Notes under the pieces: model-generated | Database searches by the model: none | The model's input: only the letters and a program-made list of their open reading frames with translations | What the model was told of the DNA's origin: nothing | Shown here: positions 6,103-11,873 of the stretch, piece by piece | Layout of the letters: each line of letters begins with the position of its first letter | How positions within the stretch are numbered: position 1 is the first letter of the stretch | DNA from: Pelotomaculum sp. UBA1371 | GTDB lineage: Bacteria; Bacillota; Desulfotomaculia; Desulfotomaculales; Pelotomaculaceae | Length of the DNA: 11,873 nt | Direction of reading: 5' to 3' | Assembly (NCBI GenBank): GCA_002305915.1 | Contig: DBRJ01000056.1 | Coordinates: forward strand, 12,619 to 24,491 | Made by a program: the position numbers and the translations under genes

Positions 6103-7360
6103 TATTTTCATCGCTCTGTTTCTCTTGAATGTCCCCATCGCCATCTCTCTGGCTGTAGCTGCCATTTCTATTCTGGCCTTGACCAGCGACTTCAGCCTCT
6201 ACATGATTGTCCAGAGAATGTTCGCCTCCCTGCTGTCGCCTCCCCTTCTAGCCATTCCCGCCTTTGTCTTTGCAGGTGTGGCCATGTCCCGGGGCGGCAT
6301 TGCCAAATACCTGATTGAAGCCCTGCGTTCCTGGTTCGGGCATCTGCCCGGCGGCCTGGCCGTTGTGACCATTTTAGCCTGTGCGATTTTTGCGGCCATT
6401 TCCGGCTCCAGCCCGGCTACAGCCGCGGCCATCGGCGCTATTATGCTGCCTGCCATGATTGAGGGAGGCTACCCCAAGCGCTACGCCATGGGACTTGTGG
6501 CCGCTGCCGGCACCCTGGGCATTCTCATCCCGCCCAGTGTGACCATGGTTATCTACGGTGTCGTAACCGAGGAAAACATCGGCAAGCTGTTCATGGGCGG
6601 CGTTATCCCCGGCATTTTACTGGCAAGTATTTTAATTGTCAGCGCCATATTAACTGCCAAAAAGAAAAATTACGGCCGCCTGCCCAAGGCCTCCTGGGAT
6701 GAGCGCTGGCGCAAATCCGTGAAAGCCCTGCCGGGAGCCTTCCTGCCCGTCTTCATCCTGGGCAGCATCTACATGGGCATCGTCACACCCACCGAGGCCG
6801 CCGTACTCTCCGTATTTTATACCATTCTCGTTTCGATGTTTGTATATAAGGAATTGAAGTTGCGGGACATGAGAGAAGTATTTCGCAATGCCATCAACAT
6901 CTCCTCCATGATCTTCCTGATCATTGCGGCAGCCATGGTTTTTGCCATGTACCTAACGGTGAACCAGGTGCCCATGGAGGCTGCCCGCTGGATCTCGGAA
7001 AACAACCTGAACAAGTACGCGTTTTTCCTGGCCGCAAACCTGATGTTCTTCATCATGGGCACATTCCTGGAAGCAGTTGCCATTACCCTGATCACCATGC
7101 CCATCCTGCTGCCCATGCTTAACGTCCTCGGCATCGACCTGATCCACTTCGCCGTCGTCATGACGGTAAACATGGAACTGGCCATGATTACGCCCCCCGT
7201 GGGCTTGAACCTCTTTGTGGTGGCCGCCATGGCCAAGTCCAGGCTGGAGGAGGTAATCAAGGGAGTTCTCCCCTTTATCCTGATTATGATTCTAGTTTTA
7301 TTGTTACTAGTCTACCTGCCCGATCTTTCCCTCTACATTCCGAGGGTCCTCATGGATTAA
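6080..7360 (+). CDS. dctM: TRAP transporter large membrane subunit, DctM family
   Basis: The 426-residue, highly hydrophobic protein is the ion-coupled transport subunit, expected to have about 11-12 membrane segments plus re-entrant hairpins. Family motifs are clear: SGSSPATAAAIGAIMLPAM (residues about 108-126), GTLGILIPPS (about 144-153), YMGIVTPTEAA (about 231-241) and a C-terminal ITPPVGLNLFVV. These lie in the transport core of the DctM (elevator-type) domain. I choose GTG 6080 because the strong AGGAGGT at 6063-6069 is 10 nt upstream. GTG 6068 falls inside that ribosome binding site. It overlaps dctQ by 23 nt and ends just before a strong terminator. Substrate is unknown; TRAP systems use Na+ or H+ gradients for carboxylates and related anions. 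Confidence 0.95.
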   Translation: METVLLFSIFIALFLLNVPIAISLAVAAISILALTSDFSLYMIVQRMFASLLSPPLLAIPAFVFAGVAMSRGGIAKYLIEALRSWFGHLPGGLAVVTILACAIFAAISGSSPATAAAIGAIMLPAMIEGGYPKRYAMGLVAAAGTLGILIPPSVTMVIYGVVTEENIGKLFMGGVIPGILLASILIVSAILTAKKKNYGRLPKASWDERWRKSVKALPGAFLPVFILGSIYMGIVTPTEAAVLSVFYTILVSMFVYKELKLRDMREVFRNAINISSMIFLIIAAAMVFAMYLTVNQVPMEAARWISENNLNKYAFFLAANLMFFIMGTFLEAVAITLITMPILLPMLNVLGIDLIHFAVVMTVNMELAMITPPVGLNLFVVAAMAKSRLEEVIKGVLPFILIMILVLLLLVYLPDLSLYIPRVLMD

Positions 7361-7371
7361 GCAAAACAGGC

Positions 7372-7404
7372 GGATCCACCTGGAAACAGGTGGATCCTTT
7401 TTTT
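7372..7404 (+). terminator. Rho-independent terminator of the TRAP operon
   Basis: GGATCCACCTG (7372-7382) and CAGGTGGATCC (7387-7397) form an 11-bp stem with a GAAA tetraloop, followed by T7 (7398-7404). A second small hairpin, CCGGC/GCCGG (7408-7412 and 7419-7423) with a TTTT tail, may back it up. Confidence 0.93.
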
Positions 7405-7606
7405 CAACCGGCAGGCCCGCCGGGTTTTGCTGGATTTAAGCGCCGCACCACAGGGTGCCTGACACCAACTTATCAACTTATGGTATGGTAAGCCTGGTAG
7501 CCTAGCCCAGGCGCCCAGTCGGTAGCCTAACCCATGGTCTCTGAGGCGGCACCAGCAGAAGGTTGTAAATGTCTCTTTTCAGGATAAACGTCCAAGTTAT
7601 GTTTGC
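7405..7606. repeat. Convergent intergenic region with short palindromes and a direct repeat
   Basis: No gene is seen between the converging operons. The segment holds an interrupted palindrome, GGTGCCTGACACC (about 7454-7466), and a 14-bp near-perfect direct repeat, GGTAGCCTAGCCCA (7496-7509) and GGTAGCCTAACCCA (7521-7534), 25 bp apart. No clear terminator for the minus-strand operon was found here. The dctM terminator hairpin may serve weakly in both directions. Confidence 0.5.
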
Positions 7607-9337
7607 TTAGTCCAGCTCCAGGATAGCCTCCATGATTTCCCTGAAAACAGGCGCTGCTGCCGCACTGCCGCCGGCTTCCCCTTCGCTTAAGACGGCTGCC
7701 ACATAGCGGGGATTGGCCCGGGGGGCGTACCCGGCGAACCAGGCGTTTACAGAAAGACTGTTGTCGCCTACCTGGGCGGTCCCGGTCTTTCCCGCACTGC
7801 CGAAAACAGGCACCAGGGCCTCTTGTCCGGTGCCCTCCTCCGCGGCCATTTCCAGCAGCTTGCACAGCTTTTCCGCGGTTTCTGAAGAAATAACCCTTTG
7901 ACCCGGGTCGTAAGGCAGCATCTGCACGGTATCCCCGTTGCTGTTGCATATTCTCTGCACCAAACGGGGCTGCCGGTAGAACCCGCCTGAAACAACCGTG
8001 TTGATCATCGCAGCAACCTGTACCGGTGTAACCAGCACAGGGCCCTGGCCGATGCTGCTGTTGACCAGGTTGTAAGGGCCGGCTATTAGTTTCAAATCCT
8101 GCCGGGGATCCCGAGGCGCCGGGTAGCCCAGGACGGACTGATTGTCCAAGCCAAACAGACCGGCGTAGTCAATTACCTTCTGTGCCCCCAGCTGCAAACC
8201 CAGCCTGGCGAAAACGGGGTTGCAGGATTCCGCAAAAGCCTGAACAAAAGTTATTGCGCCATGTCCTTGCGGCTTCCAGCAGCGCAGCAGCGTTTCCCCT
8301 GCGCCACGACAATGAAATTGGCCTGCAAAGTCTGCCACACCCTCTTCCAGGGCGGCGGCGGCAATGACAACTTTAAATACCGAGCCGGGCTGGTAGAGGG
8401 CTGTACAGTGGTCGAGAAAACAGTTTTCCCCACCCGCGGCGTCCAGGTAGTCTTCCGGACGGGCTGGATGGTAACCGGGCCGGCTGGCCATTGCCAGGAT
8501 ATCTCCCGAGCCGGCGTCCATGACCACCACAGCCCCTCTGGCTACACTATGATCCATTATTTCCTCGACAATCTTCTGGATCCGGGCGTCGATGGTAAGG
8601 ACCAGATCACACCTGGCGTAGTCCTCTGTTTGCTCCTCGACAAAAAACCCCGGTCCCCCCAGCAGCCTGCCCGCAGCATCGGTGTACACCCGGACTGCCC
8701 TTTGGGGCAGGGAGCCTTTGAGGACATCTTCATAATACATTTCCAGCCCTGTTTTGCCCACCAGATCATCGTAATGGTAGACCTTATTATTCCTCCCCGA
8801 CAAATCAGTGAACTCCTCCGGCGTGGAGATTTTACCCAGGTGTCCGATGACCTGGGCTGCCAGCTGCTGTTCGCCGTAGCGAAACTGCACCGGGAGCGCC
8901 ATTACGCCGGTCCACCCTCTGTTCTGAACGGCCGCAGACTGTTCGGGAGTGACAACATAGGGCAGCAGGCAGGGTTCTCCGTCAAAATAAGGGCTCAGAT
9001 TATCCTGTTCCACCCCCAGGATCCCGGCCAGTTCAGAGCTGACCTCTTCCCTGTTCCCGACGGCCGCCGGAAACAATACGACCCTTTCTTCCGTCCGTTC
9101 ACCTGTAAGGGGTACCAGGTTGCGGTCAAGGATCCGGCCCCTGGGGGTATTCTCCAGGGAGACCCAGCGGCTGCCCTGTTCCAGGGCCAGGCAGGCGTAG
9201 AGCTCCCCGTCCCTGTACTGAATGAGAAAAAGCTGGGAAACCAGTCCCAGAAAGCAACTAAAAAAAATCAAAAAAAGATAGACCAGCCTTTTTTGTCTTA
9301 AGTGATCCACGGAAATCAACCTGCCGGAATAAGACAT
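7607..9337 (-). CDS. pbpI: Class B penicillin-binding protein (peptidoglycan transpeptidase), PbpI/YrrR-like
   Basis: The 576-residue protein has a short cytoplasmic tail and one membrane anchor (about residues 18-40, LVYLFLIFFSCFLGLVSQLF). A dimerisation/pedestal domain opens with TPRGRILDRN. The C-terminal transpeptidase domain holds all three active-site motifs: SVFK (Ser319, Lys322), SCN (371-373) and KTGTAQ (517-522). It should cross-link peptidoglycan outside the membrane and bind beta-lactams. No PASTA repeats follow, unlike SpoVD or PBP2x. Length and position after mltG and a U32 gene match B. subtilis PbpI (YrrR); an FtsI/SpoVD-type role in division or sporulation remains possible. 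The start is uncertain: ATG 9337 has a weak ribosome binding site, while GTG 9310 has GGCAGG 9 nt upstream; both keep the anchor. It lies 31 nt after the U32 gene. Confidence 0.92.
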   Translation of the reverse strand: MSYSGRLISVDHLRQKRLVYLFLIFFSCFLGLVSQLFLIQYRDGELYACLALEQGSRWVSLENTPRGRILDRNLVPLTGERTEERVVLFPAAVGNREEVSSELAGILGVEQDNLSPYFDGEPCLLPYVVTPEQSAAVQNRGWTGVMALPVQFRYGEQQLAAQVIGHLGKISTPEEFTDLSGRNNKVYHYDDLVGKTGLEMYYEDVLKGSLPQRAVRVYTDAAGRLLGGPGFFVEEQTEDYARCDLVLTIDARIQKIVEEIMDHSVARGAVVVMDAGSGDILAMASRPGYHPARPEDYLDAAGGENCFLDHCTALYQPGSVFKVVIAAAALEEGVADFAGQFHCRGAGETLLRCWKPQGHGAITFVQAFAESCNPVFARLGLQLGAQKVIDYAGLFGLDNQSVLGYPAPRDPRQDLKLIAGPYNLVNSSIGQGPVLVTPVQVAAMINTVVSGGFYRQPRLVQRICNSNGDTVQMLPYDPGQRVISSETAEKLCKLLEMAAEEGTGQEALVPVFGSAGKTGTAQVGDNSLSVNAWFAGYAPRANPRYVAAVLSEGEAGGSAAAAPVFREIMEAILELD

Positions 9338-9368
9338 ATATTTTTAGGATGGCCTTTAAGCTCAAGTT

Positions 9369-10583
9369 TTATACTTTTTTCCGAAGCATGGAATAGGGGG
9401 GTGCGGGCTTTTCCAGGTGAAGCCGGAGCATTTGCCGGGGATGGGGTGCGGAATTGACGGGGCAGCCTGCTTGATCATAGAGAAGCTCAATCTTCTGCTT
9501 GAAGTTTTTACCGGCTGGAACGAGTATTTCCACCTCATCGCCAAGGGCAAAATGATTGCGCTGTTCCACCAGGGCCATCCCGGAGGCACCGTCGTAACTC
9601 CTGATAATTCCTATAAAGCTGTGACTTCGCCTGTAGATCTCACCAGCGTAGTGTTGCCCTGAAGGACCCGGGTCGCCGAAAAGAAATCCTTTAGTGTATT
9701 CACGGTGGCTCACTTTACTGATCTCGTCAAGCCAGGCAGGGTCGGGGCGATAATTGTCCGGGTCCTCCCGGTAGGCGTTCAGGGCTTCCCTGTAGGTTTT
9801 GACAACTGTAGCCACATAATGAGCGCTTTTCATTCTGCCTTCGATCTTGAAGCTGTGAACGCCCGCCCGGACCAGTTCCGGAATGTGTTCAATCAGGCAA
9901 AGATCCCGGGAGCCCAGAATATATGAACCCCGGTCATCTTCCTCAAGGGCCAGGTACTCACCGGGTCTTTTTTCTTCAACCAGCCTGTAGCGCCAGCGGC
10001 AGGACTGGGCGCAGTCACCCAGGTTGGCGTCCCGGCCGGCAAGGTAGGAGCTTAAGAGGCAGCGCCCGGAATAAGCAATACACATGGCGCCGTGAACGAA
10101 AACTTCCAAATCCAGCTCCACCTGCTCTTTGATTTCCCTGATTTCTTCCAGGGAGAGCTCCCGGGCCAGCACAATCCTGGAGACACCAAGCTTCTTCCAG
10201 AAGCGCGCCGCGGCCCAGTTTGTAGTATTGGCCTGGGTGCTGAGGTGGACGGCCAGTTCCGGATGCATTTGCCTGACCAGATCGACAATCCCCGGGTCGG
10301 AAAGGATAACCCCGTCCACCCCTGCAGAATAAATCCGGTGAAAGTATTCCGGGAGGGTCACAAGGTCCCTGTTGCGGGCAAAAATATTGACTGTTACGTA
10401 GACCCGGGCGCCCTTTTGATGAGCAAACCGGATCCCTTCGGCCATTTCTTTATCGTCAAAGTTTCCGGCCCCGGACCGCAGGCTGAAATGCCGCCCACCG
10501 AGGTAGACGGCATCGGCGCCGTAGGTTACGGCAACCTTCAATTTTTCCAGATTTCCCGCTGGCGCCAGTAGTTCAGGAATCAC
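9369..10583 (-). CDS. trhP: U32 family protein, TrhP-like tRNA 5-hydroxyuridine synthesis
   Basis: The 404-residue protein has an N-terminal TIM-barrel-like domain starting PELLAPAGNLEKLK. The U32 signature is complete: EVFVHGAMCIAYSGRCLLSS at residues 160-179. Cys168, Cys175, Cys191 and Cys195 form the four-cysteine set thought to bind an iron-sulfur cluster. The C-terminal part has HREYTKGFLFG and a small beta domain. Family members TrhP (E. coli YegQ, B. subtilis YrrN/YrrO) make 5-hydroxyuridine at position 34 of tRNAs, using prephenate as hydroxyl source. Older annotations call them collagenase-like peptidases. Only one U32 gene is here, whereas B. subtilis has two in tandem. The start is GTG 10583, overlapping the mltG stop as GTGA, with AGAGGT about 8 nt upstream, so the two are translationally coupled. 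RlhA-type 23S rRNA hydroxylation is a less likely alternative. Confidence 0.88.
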   Translation of the reverse strand: MIPELLAPAGNLEKLKVAVTYGADAVYLGGRHFSLRSGAGNFDDKEMAEGIRFAHQKGARVYVTVNIFARNRDLVTLPEYFHRIYSAGVDGVILSDPGIVDLVRQMHPELAVHLSTQANTTNWAAARFWKKLGVSRIVLARELSLEEIREIKEQVELDLEVFVHGAMCIAYSGRCLLSSYLAGRDANLGDCAQSCRWRYRLVEEKRPGEYLALEEDDRGSYILGSRDLCLIEHIPELVRAGVHSFKIEGRMKSAHYVATVVKTYREALNAYREDPDNYRPDPAWLDEISKVSHREYTKGFLFGDPGPSGQHYAGEIYRRSHSFIGIIRSYDGASGMALVEQRNHFALGDEVEILVPAGKNFKQKIELLYDQAGCPVNSAPHPRQMLRLHLEKPAPPYSMLRKKV

Positions 10584-11635
10584 TGCTGATACCTCTCTTT
10601 GTTTGCCTCATGGTCGGCATTGTTCGTAGCAAAGGCATGGGAACCGTCCGGCCTGGCCACGTAATAAAGGTAAGCTGTTTCGGCCGGTTCCACAGCGGCC
10701 AGGAGGGAGGAGCGCCCCGGCATGGCAATGGGCCCCGGTGGCAACCCGTTGTTTTTATATGTGTTATAGGGAGAATCTACTTCCAGATCTTTATAATAAA
10801 TTTGTGCCTTGTTCGTGCCCAGGGCGTACTGGACGGTAGCGTCGATCTGCAGCAGCATGGATTTTTCCATGCGGTTGTGGATAACTCCCGAGATGAGGGG
10901 CCTCTCTTCATCGATCTTGGCCTCCCGCTCTATCAGGGAAGCAATGGTAACGGCCTCATGCAGGGTGAGCCCGGCTTTTTCCGCCCTGGACGGGTAATCC
11001 AGTTCTTCCATCTCCAGGTCAAACCTCTTCAGCATATTATCAATAAGAAAGCGAACACTGTCACCCCTGGTAACCCGGTAAGTGTCCGGGAAGAGATAAC
11101 CTTCCAGGCGTCTCTCTCCCTTTGGCCGTTCCTCTAAAAACTTGTAGGAAAAATCTTCCCGGGCGGCAACAGCGAAGAATTCTTCCCTCTCCGCCAAACC
11201 TTTTGTTTCCAGCAACTCTGCTACCTGTGTCATGGTAAAGCCTTCCGGAATGGTGATTGTTTCAGCGGCAAGTCGCCCTTCCACCAGTTCATTCAGCATT
11301 TCAGGCGTGGACAGTCCGTTGTTGAGCAGGTATTCACCTGCCTTGAGACTGCCGTCAAGGTTTTTCCACCTGGCATAGAGGACAAAGACAAAAGGACTGT
11401 GGATTAATTCATGGTCCTTTAAGATCTGCCCTACCTGAGTGGCTGTGGACTGTTGGGGTACAACCACCACGATGTCTCTGGCCTTGCTTTTTGACGTAAC
11501 CGGGGAAAGAGCTATAAGAAAATAGAGCGCCCCCAGACAAGCGAGTCCCAATACAGTTAATAAAATATTCAGGTGCCGGGCAGGTTGTTTTACAGCCCGC
11601 CACCTCCACTTTTTTTGATTAAAAAAGAAACTCAT
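10580..11635 (-). CDS. mltG: Endolytic transglycosylase MltG (YceG-like)
   Basis: The 351-residue membrane protein cleaves nascent glycan strands outside the membrane and so sets chain length in peptidoglycan synthesis. A basic cytoplasmic tail (about 1-20) precedes one membrane segment (about 23-44). A LysM-like region follows, with VPQQSTATQVGQIL and ITIPEGFTMTQVAELL. The catalytic domain has LEGYLFPDTYRV, TIASLIEREA (Glu236 is the likely catalytic Glu), LLQIDATVQYALG, SPYNTY and LPPGPIAMPG, all normal for MltG. The stop overlaps the U32 gene by 4 nt. The ATG at 11635 has no visible Shine-Dalgarno, and an in-frame stop lies 4 codons upstream, so the gene may be translated by coupling to the ORF before it. 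Its neighbours, a PBP and the U32 gene, match the yrrL region of B. subtilis. Confidence 0.94.
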   Translation of the reverse strand: MSFFFNQKKWRWRAVKQPARHLNILLTVLGLACLGALYFLIALSPVTSKSKARDIVVVVPQQSTATQVGQILKDHELIHSPFVFVLYARWKNLDGSLKAGEYLLNNGLSTPEMLNELVEGRLAAETITIPEGFTMTQVAELLETKGLAEREEFFAVAAREDFSYKFLEERPKGERRLEGYLFPDTYRVTRGDSVRFLIDNMLKRFDLEMEELDYPSRAEKAGLTLHEAVTIASLIEREAKIDEERPLISGVIHNRMEKSMLLQIDATVQYALGTNKAQIYYKDLEVDSPYNTYKNNGLPPGPIAMPGRSSLLAAVEPAETAYLYYVARPDGSHAFATNNADHEANKERYQQ

Positions 11636-11647
11636 AGCATTTTTGAA

Positions 11648-11872
11648 TCAGGCGCCTGGAAGGGTGTGCGGCGCAATTTCCGGTACTGGCAACCCTCTCC
11701 CCTGCCCTGCAGTTCCCTCCAATCCAGGCCTGCCTCTTTCACCGGCTTCATTGCCGTCCGGCGCATAATAATTACTGCCGGGAAGGGGTAAGCCTGTGTT
11801 AATATTGGCGCTGCTGCCTGTAATGCCGCCCGTTGAAAACCCGCTGCCATCGTCTGTAACGGCACCGGCAGG
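11648..11872 (-). CDS. C-terminal end of an unrecognised Gly/Pro-rich ORF (partial)
   Basis: On the minus strand a frame is open from the right edge to TGA at 11650-11648, giving 74 residues with no start in the window. The sequence is rich in Gly, Pro and Ala, with segments like TDDGSGFSTGGITGSS and a short Gly-X-Y-like run, GERGRPGLEGTAGQGRG. I prefer this frame over the overlapping 77-codon frame at 11632-11865 because about 73% of its codons start with a purine, against about 53% in the other frame. It ends 12 nt before the mltG ATG and lies in the same frame. No family is recognised. It could be a disordered tail of a separate protein, or an N-terminal extension of mltG interrupted by a stop. 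Confidence 0.45.
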   Translation of the reverse strand, partial: PAGAVTDDGSGFSTGGITGSSANINTGLPLPGSNYYAPDGNEAGERGRPGLEGTAGQGRGLPVPEIAPHTLPGA

Positions 11873-11873
11873 C

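Noticed and set aside
8261..9301. Plus-strand open frame of 346 codons
   Set aside because: It lies wholly antisense to the PBP gene, whose three catalytic motifs are intact; the translation is low in family-like motifs and looks like a GC-driven shadow.
10092..11137. Plus-strand frames over the U32 and mltG genes
   Set aside because: They are antisense to two clearly recognised genes and show no domain-like pattern.
11632..11865. 77-codon minus-strand frame whose stop overlaps the mltG start as ATGA
   Set aside because: The overlap is attractive, but its codon pattern is weaker than the frame ending at 11648 (fewer purine-first codons) and its sequence has no recognisable features. I cannot exclude it fully.

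Overview
The window looks like chromosomal DNA of an anaerobic Firmicute, probably a clostridial or Peptococcaceae-type bacterium. I infer this from strong AGGAGG-type ribosome binding sites, an mltG - U32 peptidase - class B PBP gene order that resembles the yrrL...yrrR region of Bacillus subtilis, a tripartite TRAP transporter, and a redoxin gene with an in-frame TGA that reads best as selenocysteine. No rRNA, tRNA, CRISPR array or insertion sequence was seen.

Left part (1-3114): two divergent envelope-sugar genes. On the minus strand is a CapD/FlaA1-type nucleotide-sugar dehydratase/epimerase, cut by the left edge. On the plus strand is a UDP-glucose 6-dehydrogenase. About 440 bp of non-coding DNA separates them. 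Both probably supply activated sugars for a surface polysaccharide.

Middle (3115-4446): a 77-residue glutaredoxin-like (YruB/NrdH-type) gene with the redox motif U-P-H-C, where U is encoded by TGA 3226-3228. It has a good ribosome binding site and a hairpin directly after the TGA that fits a bacterial SECIS element. Two terminator-like hairpins follow. Next come a perfect 16-bp palindrome (GntR/FCD-operator-like), a small putative membrane protein gene of uncertain reality, a strong terminator, and an unusually AT-rich stretch of about 360 bp (about 19% GC by hand count) leading to the transporter.

Transporter (4447-7404): a complete TRAP system, dctP (lipoprotein solute receptor), dctQ (small membrane subunit) and dctM (large membrane subunit). 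A hairpin between dctP and dctQ probably sets higher receptor expression. A GAAA-loop terminator ends the unit.

Right part (7607-11873, minus strand): a cell-wall/tRNA operon read right to left. It holds the end of an unrecognised Gly/Pro-rich ORF, mltG (septal endolytic transglycosylase), a U32 family protein of the TrhP (tRNA 5-hydroxyuridine) type, and a class B penicillin-binding protein of the PbpI/YrrR type. It converges on the TRAP operon across about 200 bp of short repeats and palindromes.

The observation most worth follow-up is the selenocysteine redoxin. A standard gene caller would miss it or truncate it to 12 residues.
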